Positions 53,541 through 64,000 of a DNA stretch of 64,000 nt are shown here, piece after piece (the stretch's first letter is position 1; each line of letters opens with the position of its first letter). The notes beneath the pieces are model-generated. The model was given only the letters and a program-made list of their open reading frames with translations, had not been told where the DNA came from and made no database searches. Source of the stretch: Triticum aestivum. Lineage: Eukaryota > Streptophyta > Magnoliopsida > Poales > Poaceae. The stretch is from positions 420,287,485 to 420,351,484 of the forward strand of contig NC_057809.1 in the NCBI RefSeq assembly GCF_018294505.1, given 5' to 3'. The position numbers were made by a program, and so were the translations under genes.

Positions 53541-53949
53541 ATCAAAAGTACTCCAGTGTATAGAGCCTTACCTCTAAGGTAGGCCCCACATGGTTTGCCT
53601 CTTTTTTAACATAACACGTCAAGTCACAATTTGTTTGTTCACCCATGGTAGACGATCCTCCCTCCACCAAGTGGATAACCTGTACACGTGCTAAATTACC
53701 ATGTGGGCTGCCTTTTTCGTACAGAAATGAGCTCCACCGTGTACCCGCGCGGGTGTGGTTGGGAAAGAGACGGGAGTATGTGCGCCATGCATGCACCTCT
53801 TCTCTTCGTGCACGTCCCCCACCTACGTGGGTGTGTGTGAGAGATACAAACCGCGTCCGAGAGTGTTTTTTGTTTTGGGGTGGGGGGTTGATTTCATGAA
53901 TTATTTGTGGGAATATGTGTCGATGACATCTCAAACAAAATTTTGCATG
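53541..53949. other. Intergenic stretch, nothing recognised
   Basis: Open frames on both strands (to 136 codons) overlap each other and show no domain. No repeat is visible. Confidence 0.35.
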
Positions 53950-55460
53950 CAATGTGTGTGAAATGGAGGCGTATCCATATCATACATAGAGGGTCGGGCA
54001 ATCCACGAGAAGAGAGGGAGGGGTCATAGCTATCGATAGAGTCGGAGAGAGGATCAAGTGGGTGGGTGCGAGATCGATGAAGAGAGCTATCTAAATTGTG
54101 TGTGTGTACAAGTCAAAGATATAGGGCGACTGGCCTACCGGAACATTAGAGGACACACGTCAAATTTGTGTGTGGCAGGGAGACATGACTATAGCGCTCG
54201 ATGTATCAGTGTGTGTGTGTGTGGGGGGTGGTGGGAGGGGTAGGCAGAGGCCTAACTATAGAGGTAGAACAACTCGTATATGTGTTGAGAAGGAGAGACC
54301 CAGCTATGTCTTGAGGGAGATCGGTCGACATCCATACATAACTGAAGGACGGGAAATATGATGGGAGAGAGAGAGAGGAGAGAGAGAGGGAGGGAGAGGG
54401 AGGGAGAGGGGTAGAGTGCTGGATGGGTGATGGAGTTGCTTCTCGAAGATGGTGGGAGAGGCCTACTAGACAAACTGAGGGTGGAACTGCAATGTTATCA
54501 ATAAGAGTGGGGATGTGTTTCTGTGTGTGCATGTGCGTGATAGATCTGTCGGGACGCATCCATGGATGATGAAGGGGAACCATGTGTTTGGTAAGCAAAC
54601 CTAACTAGGGCCCTGTTTGGTTTCAAATAAGTCATCAACTTATAAGTCGAAAAGTGAAAAAGTGACTTATTTTGCCAAACATACCCAACTTATAAGTCAT
54701 ATGTTGCTTCACCCCAACTTAAAACTTATAAGTCACCCCCTTTTGCATGGGTCCCACCACCTTTACATAAAAAGGTGGAACGATGTGCTCAGGTGACATA
54801 TAAATCAGGTGACAACCAAACAGACGTGACTTATCACTCATTGGTTTTAAGTCACCTGACTTATAAGTCAGGTGACTTATTGGAACCAAACAGGCCCTTG
54901 ATCGGTAGATCAATTGTTGTTTGTCGGAGGAAGGGAGAGACACAACTAATGAGGTAGATCGATTGACGTGTGGGTAAAAACGAGTTATAAGGACCTAGCT
55001 AGCTATATGTATAGTGAGAGATCGGTCGGTGTACGTCCATTTGTTAGAGGCAAATAAGGCCCAGCGAGACGGATAGACAGAGAGAATGGAGCTAGGAGGT
55101 GGTGCGAGAGGCCCAACTACTAGCTAGATAGGGGGGGGGGGAGTGTGCGGTTGTGAGAGAACGATGAAAAGAGGGGCGAGAGTTTACACGTGTGTCTGAC
55201 CGTATGAGAGACACGAGGCAAGGACACATAAAGGAGGAGATTGAAGGTGTGTTTGTATGTTATAGGCAAGCATCGCTGGAGAGGTTTATCGATCGGTGTG
55301 TGTTGGAAAGGAGTTGTGGTGACTCTGGGAGAACGACCTAAAGAAAAAAATGAATGTGCCCGGTGGATAGAATGCCGAGGGAGGGGGAGGGCGAGGAGGG
55401 TGTGTGCATGCATGAGAGAAAGTTAGTGGTAGCTACAAAGGTTAGAGGATTGTGTGGGTG
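53950..55460. repeat. G/A- and GT-rich strand-asymmetric low-complexity DNA
   Basis: The plus strand is dominated by gagag, gtgtgtg and gggag words with few C runs, for example gtgtgtgtgtgtggggggtg near 54211 and a long (GA)/(GGGA) run at 54363-54413. It is interrupted by the MITE at 54608-54897. Recurrent short words (gatcggtcg, ctagctag, aggcccaacta) suggest degenerate duplication. Confidence 0.65.
54608..54897. mobile_element. MITE with gggccctgtttgg termini
   Basis: 290 bp; gggccctgtttggtttcaaa pairs with the complement of ttggaaccaaacaggccc. Internally it is palindromic around aacttataagtca words. No clear target duplication, so hAT versus Harbinger is not decided. Confidence 0.75.
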
Positions 55461-55593
55461 TAAGCGACTAACAAAGATCATAATTTGATATGAAAGCGGA
55501 TTCATATATTTGAATAGGAGATCATAGTGTTTTAAACATTGCATGCATGAATATAGCAGTGATACATATGCTGTGCACATGTTATACCATAAT

Positions 55594-55815
55594 GTGATAA
55601 TGCATGGTGTTTGCAACTCACAGCTAAATGCCGAACAATCTAAACCATACTATACATCAAAGAATCTCACATTTTATTTGAATTTGTGATAATGTGTGGC
55701 GTTTGCAGCTTACAACTAAATATCGAACAATCTAAACAATACTATATATCGAACATTCTCACATTTTATTTGAATTTGTGGTAATGTGTGGTGTTTGCAA
55801 CTCACATCTAAATAC
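55594..55815. repeat. 92-bp tandem repeat, about 2.4 copies
   Basis: gtgataatgcatggtgtttg at 55594, gtgataatgtgtggcgtttg at 55686 and gtggtaatgtgtggtgtttg at 55778, each 92 bp apart. Units contain gaacaatctaaac and tctcacattttatttgaa. Confidence 0.9.
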
Positions 55816-56039
55816 TTGTAGGCGTAGGGGGCGGGGCACCATACATAATGCGATAAACACATTATACATATGAGACCTGGTTTAGATTATGAAGAACTAG
55901 CTAGAGCTAGAAATGTAATGTGATTTGAAATCAAAATAAAGTGGATTCAAAAAATCTAGTTTGAGTTCATATAGTACACATAGTTCATATGTAACTCGAG
56001 ACTAATCATGTGGTGTGCTGTGAAGATAATACACAAACG

Positions 56040-56162
56040 ATGGTTTAACTTGACAATAATGATGATTGTAGATCTTATTAAAACAGAGAAACGAATTCAA
56101 ATGCTTTGACTTCACAACAATCATTACTGTAGATCTTATTCAAATAGAGAAACGAATTCAAA
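56040..56162. repeat. 61-bp duplication
   Basis: tgtagatcttatt followed by agagaaacgaattcaaat occurs at 56067 and again at 56128. Confidence 0.85.
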
Positions 56163-56192
56163 TTTAGTTCATATTGAAGCGGTAGTATATAC

Positions 56193-57848
56193 TGTTGGGT
56201 TGCGTAGTAATTTCAAAAAAATTCCTACGCACACGCAAGATCATGGTGATGCATAGCAATGAGAGGGGGAGAGTGTGATCTACGTACCCTTGTAGATCGA
56301 CAACGGAAGCGTTAACTTGGTTGATGTAGTCATACGTCTTCACGGCCCGACCGATCAAGCACCGAAACTACGACACCTCCGAGTTCTAGCACACGTTCAG
56401 CTCGATGACGATCCCTAGACTCCGATCCAGCAAAGTGTCGGGGAAGAGTTCCGTCAGCACGACTATAGTGGAAGGGGGCACCGCACACGGCTAAGAATAT
56501 GATCACATGGATCACCTTGTGTGTCTAGGGGTGCCCCTTGCCTCAGTATATAAAGGATCCAAGGGGGGGGGGTGCGGCCGGCCCTAGTAGGAGGCGCACA
56601 GGAGGAGTCCTACTCCTACCAGGAGTAGGACTCCCCTCCCTTTCCTTGTCCAAGTAGGAGAGGGGGAAGGAGAGAAGAAAAGGGGGGGCGCCGCCCCTCC
56701 CTCCTTGTCCAATTCAGACTAGGGGGAGAGGGGGCGCGCGGCCTGCCCTGGCAGCCCCTCCTCTTCTCCACTTTAGGCCCATGAGGCCCATTAACCCCCC
56801 GGGGGGTTCCGGTAACCTCCCGGTACTCCGGTAAAATCCCGATTTCACCCGGAACACTTCCGATATCCAAACACAGGCTTCCAATATATCAATCTTTATG
56901 TCTCGACCATTTCGAGACTCCTCATCATGTCCGTGATCAGATCCGGGACTCCGAATAACCTTCGGTACATCAAAATGCATAAACTCATAATATAAATGTC
57001 ATCGTAACCTTAAGCGTTCGGACCCTACGGGTTCGAGAACAATGTAGACATGACCGAGACACGTCTCCGGTCAATAACCAATAGCGGAACCTGGATGATC
57101 ATATTGGCTCCTACATATTCTACAGAGATTTTTATCGGTCAGACCGCATAACAACATACGTTGTTCCCTTTGTCATCGGTATGTTACTTGCCCGAGATTC
57201 GATCGTCGGTATCCCATACCTTGTTCAATCTCGTTACTGGCAAGTCTCTTTACTCGTTCCGTAATACATCATCCCGAAACTAACTCATTAGTTGCAATGC
57301 TTGCAAGGCTTCAGTGATGTGCATTACCGAGAGGGCCTAGAGATACCTCTCCGACAATCGGAGTGACAAATCCTAATATCGAAATACGCCAACCCAACAT
57401 GTACATTTGGAGACACCTGTAGAGCACCTTTATAATCACCCAGTTACGTTGTGACGTTTGGTAGCACACAAAGTGTTCCTCCGGCAAACGGGAGTTGCAT
57501 AATCTCATAGTCATAGGAACATGTATAAGTCATGAAGAAAGCAATAGCAACATACTAAACGATCGGGTGCTAAGCTAATGGAATGGGTCTTGTCAATCAG
57601 ATCATTCAACTAATGATGTGATCCCGTTAATCAAATAACAACTCTTTGTCCATGGTTAGGAAACATAACCATCTTTGATTTACGAGCTAGTCAAGTAGAG
57701 GCATACTAGTGACACTCTGTTTGTCTATGTATTCACACATGTATTATGTTTCCGGTTAATACAATTCTAGCATAAATAATGAACTTTTATCATGATATAA
57801 GGAAATAAATAATAACTTTATTATTGCCTCTAGGGCATATTTCCTTCA
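56193..57848 (-). mobile_element. Copia-C 3' LTR
   Basis: 1,656 bp, plus strand tgttgggttgcgtag...catatttccttca. A reversed TATA (gtatataaag) lies near 56547. Compared with the right LTR it lacks 72 bp at 56464, between two gac triplets. Confidence 0.9.
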
Positions 57849-57881
57849 GTCTCCCACTTGCACTAGAGTCAATAATCTAGA

Positions 57882-59990
57882 TTACACAGTAATGATTCTA
57901 ACACCCATGGAGCCTTGGTGCTGATCATGTTTTTCTCGTGGAAGAGGCTTAGTCAACGGGTCTGCAACATTCAGATCCGTATGTATCTTGCAAATCTCTA
58001 TGTCTCCCACTTGGACTAGGTCCCGGATGGAATTGAAGCGTCTCTTGATGTGCTTGCTTCTCTTGTGAAATCTGGATTCCTTCGCCAAGGCAATTGCACC
58101 AGTATTGTCACAAAAGATTTTCATTGGACCCGATGCACTAGGTATGACACCTAGATCGGATATGAACTCCTTCATCTAGACTCCTTCATTTGCTGCTTCT
58201 GAAGCAGCTATGTATTCTGCTTCACACGTAGATCCTGCCACGATGCTTTGTTTAGAACTGCACCAACTGACAGCTCCACCATTTAATGTAAACACGTATC
58301 CAGTTTGCGATTTAGAATCATCTGGATCAGTGTCAAAGCTTGCATCAACGTAACCGTTTACGATGAGCTCTTTGTCACCTCCATATACGAGAAACATATC
58401 CTTAGTCCTTTTCAGGTACTTCAGGATGTTCTTGACCGCTGTCCAGTGATCCACTCCTGGATTACTTTGGTACCTCCCTGCTAGACTTATAGCAAGGCAC
58501 ACATCAGGTCTGGTACACAGCATTGCATACATGATAGAGCCTATGGCTAAAGCATAGGGAACATCTTTCATTTTCTCTCTATCTTCTGCAGTGGTCGGGC
58601 ATTGAGTCTGACTCAACTTCACACCTTGTAACACAGGCAAGAACCCTTTATTTGCTTGATCCATTTTGAACTTCTTCAAAATCTTGTCAAGGTATGTGCT
58701 TTGTGAAAGTCCAATTAAATGTCTTGATCTATCTCTATAGATCTTTATGCCTAATATGTAAGCAGCTTCACCGAGGTCTTTCATTGAAAAACTCTTATTC
58801 AAGTATCCCTTTATGCTATCCAGAAATTCTATATCATTTCCAATCAGTAATATGTCATCCACATATAATATCAGAAATGCTACAGAGCTCCCACTCACTT
58901 TCTTGTAAAAACAGGCTTCTCCAAAAGTCTGTATAAAACCAAATGCTTTGATCACACTATCAAAGCGTTTATTCCAACTCCGAGAGGCTTGCACCAGTCC
59001 ATAAATGGATCACTGGAGCTTTCACACTTTGTTAGCTCCCTTTGGATCGACAAAACCTTCCGGTTGCATCATATACAACTCTTCTTCCAGAAATCCATTC
59101 AGGAATGCAGTTTTGACATCCATCTTCCAAATTTCATAATCATAAAATGCGGCAATTGCTAACATGATTCGGACAGACTTAAGCATCGCTACGGGTGAGA
59201 AGGTCTCATCGTAGTCAACCCCTTGAACTTGCTGAAACCCTTTTGCGACAAGTCGAGCTTTGTAGACAGTAATATTACCGTCGGCGTCAGTCTTCTTCTT
59301 GAAGATCCATTTATGCTCAATTGCTTGCCGATCATTGGGCAAGTCAACCAAAGCCCACACTTTGTTCTCATACATGGATCCCATCTCAGATTTCATGGCT
59401 TCAAGCCATTTTGCGGAATCTGGGCTCACCATTGCTTCTTCATAGTTCGTAGGTTCATCATGATCTAGTAGCATGACTTCCAGAACTGGATTACCGTACC
59501 ACTCTGGCGCGGATCTCACTCTGGTTGATCTACGAGGTTCAGTAGTATCTTGTTCTGAAGTTTCATGATCATCATCATTAGCTTCCTCACTAACAGGTGT
59601 AGGTGTCACAGAAACAGGTTTTTGTGATGTACTACTTTCCAATAAGGGAGTAGGTACAGTTACCTCGTCAAGTTCTACTTTCCTCCCACTCACTTCTTTC
59701 GAGAGAAACTCCTTCTCTAGAGAGTTTCCGAACTTAGCAACAAAAGTCTTGCCTTCGGATCTGTGATAGAAGGTGTATCCAATAGTCTCCTTTGGATATC
59801 CTATGAAGACACATTTCTCCGATTTGGGTTTGAGCTTATCAGGTTGAAGCTTTTTCACATAAGCATCGCAGCCCCAAACTTTCAGAAACGACAACTTTGG
59901 TTTCTTGCCAAACCATAGTTCATAAGGCATCGTCTCAACGGATTTTGATGGTGCCATGTGAATGCGGCCGTCTCCAAAGCATAACCCCAA
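57882..59990 (-). pseudogene. Copia-C RT and RNase H, broken by stops
   Basis: The minus-strand frame 59990-59022 covers the end of integrase (APSKSVETMPYELWFGKKPK) and the linker APEWYGNPVLEVMLLD. It also covers the RT fingers and palm start (WIFKKKTDADGNITVYKA, WKMDVKTAFLNGFLEEELYM) and stops at 59022-59024. Frame 58994-58176 has the catalytic YVDD box (FLILYVDDILLIGND), the SQSTYLDKILKKFKM connection and the start of RNase H (VNGYVDASFD), ending at TAG 58176-58178. Frame 58175-57882 has the RNase H end (IFCDNTGAIALAKES, HTDLNVADPLTKPLP). The joint with the upstream frame at about 59955 is a frameshift. Three lesions therefore lie in the enzyme that copies RNA into DNA. Confidence 0.92.
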
Positions 59991-61861
59991 AACGATAGTG
60001 GTAAATCAGTAAGAGACATCATAGATCGCACCATATCTAGTAAAGTATGATTACGACATTCGGACACACCATTATGCTGTGGTGTTCCGGGTGGCGTGAG
60101 TTGCGAAACTATTCCGCATTGTTTCAAATGTACACCAAACTCGTAACTCAAATATTCTCCTCCACGATCAGATCGTAGAAACTTTATTTTCTTGTTACGA
60201 TGATTTTCAACTTCACTCTGAAATTCTTTGAACTTTTCAAACGTTTCAGACTTATGTTTCATTAAGTAGATATACCCATATCTGCTTAAGTCATCTGTGA
60301 AGGTGAGAAAATAACGATGTCCGCCACGAGCCTCAATATTCATCGGACCACATACATCTGTATGTATGATTTCCAACAAATCTGTTGCTCTCTCCATAGT
60401 ACCGGAGAACGGTGTTTTAGTCATCTTGCCCATGAGGCACGGTTCGCAAGTACCAAGTGATTCATAATCAACTGGTTCCAAAAGTCCATCAGTATGGAGT
60501 TTCTTCATGCGCTTTACACCGATATGACCTAAACGACAGTGCCACAAATAGGTTGCACTATCATTATCAACTTTGCATCTTTTGGCTTCAACATTATGAA
60601 TATGTGTGTTACTACTATCGAGATTCAATAAGAATAGACCACTCTTCAAGGGTGCATGACCATAAAAGATATTACTCGTATAAATAGAACAACCATTATT
60701 CTCTGATTTAAATGAATAACCGTCTCGCATCAAACAAGATCCAGATATAATGTTCATGCTTAATGCTGGCACCAAATAACAATTATTTAGGTCTAATATT
60801 AATCCCAAAGGTAGATGTAGAGGTAGCGTGCCGACCGCGATCACATCGACTTTGGAACCGTTTCCCACGCGCATCGTCACCTCGTCCTTAGCCAATCTTC
60901 GCTTAATCCGTAGTCCCTGTTTCGAGTTGCAAATATTAGCAACAGAACCAGTATCAAATACCCAGGTGCTACTACGAGCATTAGTAAGGTACACATCAAT
61001 AACATGTATATCACATATACCTTTGTTCACCTTGCCATCCTTCTTATCCGCCAAATACTTGGGGCAGTTCCGCTTCCAGTGACCAGTCTGCTTGCAGTAG
61101 AAGCACTCAGTTTCAGGCTTAGGTCCAGACTTGGGTTTCTTCTCTTGAGCAGCAACTTGCTTGGTGTTCTTCTTGAAGTTCCCTTTCTTCTTCCCTTTGC
61201 CCTTTTTCTTGAAACTAGTGGTCTTGTTGACCATCAACACTTGATGCTCCTTTTTGATTTCTACCTCCGCAGCTTTCAGCATTGCGAAGAGCTCGGGAAT
61301 AATCTTATTCATCCCTTGCATATTATAGTTCATCACGAAGCTCTTGTAGCTTGGTGGCAGTGATTGGAGAATTCTGTCAATGACGCAATCATCTGGAAGA
61401 TTAACTCCCATTTGAATCAAGTGATTATTATACCCAGACATTTTGAGTATATGCTCACTGACAGAACTATTCTCCTCCATCTTGCAGCTATAGAACTTAT
61501 TGGAGACTTCATATCTCTCAATCCGGGCATTTGCTTGAAATATTAACTTCAACTCCTGGAACATCTCATATGCTCCATGACGTTCAAAACGTTGTTGAAG
61601 TCCCGGTTCTAAGCCGTAAAGCATGGCACACTGAACTATTGAGTAGTCATTAGCTTTGCTTTGCCAGACGTTCACAACATCTAGTGTTGCTCCAGCAGTA
61701 GGCCTGGCACCCAGCGGTGCTTCCAGGACGTAATTCTTCTGTGCAGCAATGAGGATAATCCTCAAGTTATGGACCCAGTCCGTGTAATTTCTACCATCAT
61801 CTTTCAACTTTGCTTTCTCAAGGAACGCATTAAAATTCAACGGAACAACAGCACGGGCCAT
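59882..61861 (-). CDS. Copia-C Gag-protease-integrase open frame
   Basis: The start at 61861 (MARAVVPLNFNAFLEKAKLK) is the usual start of BARE-type Gag. The 659-codon frame has, in order: the Gag core (to about 215); a lysine-rich stretch; CCHC zinc knuckle C253-C256-H261-C266 (CFYCKQTGHWKRNC); protease FDTGS at 302-306; the integrase zinc finger H441, H446, C472, C475; and the catalytic triad D502, D565, E601 with the DD35E spacing. The last roughly 20 residues (after GYALETAAF) are out of frame. Gag packages RNA, the protease cuts the polyprotein and integrase inserts the cDNA. All key residues seen are intact, so a Gag-protease product is conceivable; integrase lacks its C-terminus. The leader between here and the PBS (61862-63081) holds no coding signal. 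Confidence 0.9.
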   Translation of the reverse strand: MARAVVPLNFNAFLEKAKLKDDGRNYTDWVHNLRIILIAAQKNYVLEAPLGARPTAGATLDVVNVWQSKANDYSIVQCAMLYGLEPGLQQRFERHGAYEMFQELKLIFQANARIERYEVSNKFYSCKMEENSSVSEHILKMSGYNNHLIQMGVNLPDDCVIDRILQSLPPSYKSFVMNYNMQGMNKIIPELFAMLKAAEVEIKKEHQVLMVNKTTSFKKKGKGKKKGNFKKNTKQVAAQEKKPKSGPKPETECFYCKQTGHWKRNCPKYLADKKDGKVNKGICDIHVIDVYLTNARSSTWVFDTGSVANICNSKQGLRIKRRLAKDEVTMRVGNGSKVDVIAVGTLPLHLPLGLILDLNNCYLVPALSMNIISGSCLMRDGYSFKSENNGCSIYTSNIFYGHAPLKSGLFLLNLDSSNTHIHNVEAKRCKVDNDSATYLWHCRLGHIGVKRMKKLHTDGLLEPVDYESLGTCEPCLMGKMTKTPFSGTMERATDLLEIIHTDVCGPMNIEARGGHRYFLTFTDDLSRYGYIYLMKHKSETFEKFKEFQSEVENHRNKKIKFLRSDRGGEYLSYEFGVHLKQCGIVSQLTPPGTPQHNGVSECRNHTLLDMVRSMMSLTDLPLSFWGYALETAAFTWHHQNPLRRCLMNYGLARNQSCRF

Positions 61862-63081
61862 TTATCTACAATCATACATAAACAAGCAAGATACTATCAG
61901 GTACTAAGTTCATGATAAATTTAGGTTCAATTAATCATATTACTTAAAGAACTCCCACTTAGATAGACATCCCTCTAATCCTCTAAGTGATTACGTGATC
62001 CAAATCAACTAAACCATGTCTGATCATCATGTGAGATGGAGTAGTTTCATTGGTGAACATCACTATGTTGATCATATCTACTATATGATTCACGCTCGAC
62101 CTTTCGGTCTCCGTGTTCCGAGGCCATATCTGTATATGCTTGGCTCGTCAAGTATAACCTGAGTATTCTGCGTGTGCAACTGTTTTGCACCCGTTGTATT
62201 TGAACATAGAGCCTATCACACCCGATCATCACATGGTGTCTCAGCACGAAGAACTTTCGCAACGGTGCATACTCAGGGAGAACACTTCTTGATAATTTAG
62301 TGAGAGATCATCTTATAATGCTACCGTTAATCAAAGCAAGATAAGATGCATAAAAGATAAACATCACATGCAATCAATGCAAGTGATATGATATGGCCAT
62401 CATCATCTTGTGCTTGTGATCTCCATCTCCGAAGCACCGTCATGATCACCATCGTCACCGGCGCGACACCTTGATCTCCATCGTAGCATCGTTGTCGTCT
62501 CGCCAATCTTATGCTTCCACGAATATCGCTACCGCTTAGTGATAAAGTAAAGCATTACAGCGCGATTGCATTGCATACAATAAAGCGACAACCATATGGC
62601 TCCTGCCAATTGCCGATAACTCGGTTACAAAACATGATCATCTCATACAATAAAATTTAGCATCATGTCTTGACAATATCACATCACAACATGCCCTGCA
62701 AAAACAAGTTAGACGTCCTCTACTTTGTTGTTGCATGTTTTACGTGGATGCTACGGGCTTAAGCAAGAACCAATCTTACCTACGCATCAAAAGCACAACA
62801 ATAGTTTGTCAAGTTGGTGCTGTTTTAACCTTCACAAGGACCAGGCGTAGCCACACTTGGTTCAACTAAAGTTGGAGAAACTGTCACCCGCAAGCCACCT
62901 ATGTGCAAAGCACGTCGGGAGAACCGGTCTCGCGTAAGCGTACGCGTAATGTCGGTCCGGGCCGCTTCGTCCAACAATACCGCCGAACCAAAGTATGACA
63001 TGCTGGTAAGCAGTATGACTTATATCGCCCACAACTCACTTGTGTTCTACTCGTGCATATAACATCAACATATAAAACCTA
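61862..63081 (-). other. Copia-C untranslated leader
   Basis: About 1.2 kb between PBS and gag start; collinear in parts with 16600-17630 of Copia-B (cacctcgt-type words, ccgggccgcttcgtcc versus ccgggccgcttcatcc). It is expected to hold the packaging and dimerisation signals; none can be pinpointed. Confidence 0.6.
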
Positions 63082-63094
63082 GGCTCGGATGCCA
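63082..63094 (-). promoter_or_regulatory. Copia-C primer binding site
   Basis: The minus strand reads TGGCATCCGAGCC one base after the 5' LTR, a variant of the initiator tRNA-Met site. Confidence 0.7.
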
Positions 63095-63095
63095 C

Positions 63096-64000
63096 TGTTG
63101 GGTTTCGTAGTAATTTCAAAAAATTTCCTACGCACACGCAAGATCATGGTGATGCATAGCAATGAGAGGGGGAGAGTTTGATCTACATACCCTTGTAGAT
63201 CGACAACGGAAGCGTTAACTTGGTTGATGTAGTCGTACGTCTTCACGGCCCGACCGATCAAGGACCGAAACTACGACACCTCCGAGTTCTAGCACACGTT
63301 CAGCTCGATGACGATCCCTGGACTCCGATCTAGCAAAGTGTCGGGGAAGAGTTCCGTCAGCACGACGGCGTGGTGACGATCTTGATGTACTACTGTCGCA
63401 GGGGTTCGCCTAAGCACCGCTACAATATTATCGAGGACTATGGTGGAAGGGGGCACCGCACACGGCTAAGAATATGATCACGTGAATCAACTTGTGTGTC
63501 TAGGGGTGCCCTTTGCCTCCGTATATAAAGGATCCAAGGGGGGGGGGTGCGGCCGGCCCTAGTAGGAGGCGCGCAGGAGGAGTCCTACTCCTACCGGGAG
63601 TAGGACTCCCTCCCTTTCCTTGTCCAAGTAGGAGAGGGGGAAGGAGAGAAGAAAAAGGGGGGGCGCTGCCCCTCCCTCCTTGTCCAATTCGGACTAGGGG
63701 GAGAGGGGGCACGCGGCCTGCCCTGGCAGCCCCTCCTCTTCTCCACTTTAGGCCCATGAGGCCCATTAACCCCCTGGGGGGTTCCGGTAACCTCCCGGTA
63801 CTCCGGTAAAATCCCGATTTCACCCGGAACACTTCCGATATCCAAACATAGGCTTCCAATATATCAATCTTTATGTCTCAACCATTTCGAGACTCCTCGT
63901 CATGTCCGTGATCACATCCGGGACTCCGAACAACCTTCGGTACATCAAAATGCATAAACTCATAATATAACTGTCATCGTAACCTTAAGCGTGCAGACCC
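63096..64000 (-). mobile_element. Copia-C 5' LTR, first 905 bp in the window
   Basis: tgttgggtttcgtag..., near-identical to 56193-57100 apart from a 72-bp segment (63367-63438) present only here. The likely TATA is gtatataaag at 63521-63530 (minus CTTTATATAC). Confidence 0.9.

Larger units (their letters stand above)
56193..64000 (-). mobile_element. Copia-C (Angela/BARE-type) element, running out of the window
   Basis: Both LTRs (56193-57848 and 63096 onward), PBS and the gag-pol order Gag-protease-integrase-RT-RNase H mark a Copia element on the minus strand. The 5 bases before it are tatac; the partner lies beyond 64000. Coding capacity is the best in the window but broken in RT/RNase H. 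Confidence 0.93.

Noticed and set aside
53542..53952. 136-codon minus-strand frame
   Set aside because: No domain, overlapped by a plus-strand frame, and no promoter or splice context.
1..64000. tRNA, rRNA, CRISPR arrays or prokaryotic operons
   Set aside because: None seen; tRNA-like words are only the primer binding sites of retrotransposons.

Overview
The window is plant nuclear DNA from a grass of the wheat tribe (Triticeae; Triticum/Aegilops type is most likely, and the subgenome cannot be told from sequence). About two thirds of it is a stack of nested LTR retrotransposons. The LTR termini, polypurine tracts, tRNA-primed PBS sites and Pol proteins match families typical of this tribe: Angela/BARE/WIS-type Copia, Tekay/Del-type chromovirus Gypsy, Athila-type Gypsy and Tat-type Gypsy. 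Family names are from recognition only and no database was searched.

Layout. 1-3104 is the 3' part of an Athila-type element in + orientation (internal tail, PPT, truncated 3' LTR). 3105-5478 is a DNA-transposon-like segment with a 45-bp minisatellite and decayed exons of a B3-like gene. From 5479 an old Angela-type Copia element on the minus strand (called Copia-A) forms the scaffold of the nest; its pieces lie at 5479-6703, 27871-28758, 32221-32482 and 39850-40477. Inside it are: (i) a truncated Athila-type solo LTR (6704-7256 and 27474-27870). That LTR was invaded by a Tekay chromovirus arranged LTR-internal-LTR-internal (7257-27473), which was itself invaded by a second Copia (Copia-B, 10964-19388, TSD aatcg); (ii) a 3'-truncated Athila-type element coding only for a gag-like protein (28759-32220); (iii) a complete Tat-type Gypsy (32483-39849, TSD cagac) with a multi-exon antisense gene; (iv) a fragment of another Gypsy LTR (40478-41213). 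A CACTA-like terminus follows at 41214, leading into about 5 kb of tandem and segmental repeats.

46400-56192 is the only part that resembles a low-copy island. It holds a small coiled-coil gene with TATA box and good start context (46841, now frameshifted), an 82-bp hairpin behind it, a decayed multi-exon minus-strand gene with a B3/REM-like linker exon and several copies of an exon-start motif (about 48600-51524), several MITEs, and about 1.5 kb of G/A- and GT-rich strand-asymmetric DNA. 56193-64000 is a third Angela-type Copia (Copia-C) on the minus strand. Its gag-protease-integrase frame is open, but its RT/RNase H part is broken; its 5' LTR runs out of the window.

No gene here looks fully functional. 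The retroelements share one life cycle (Gag particle, protease, integrase, RT/RNase H), but every copy is damaged. Copia-B combines young LTRs with a badly decayed pol, and Copia-A and Copia-C share the same stop codon in RNase H. Both facts suggest movement with proteins supplied in trans.
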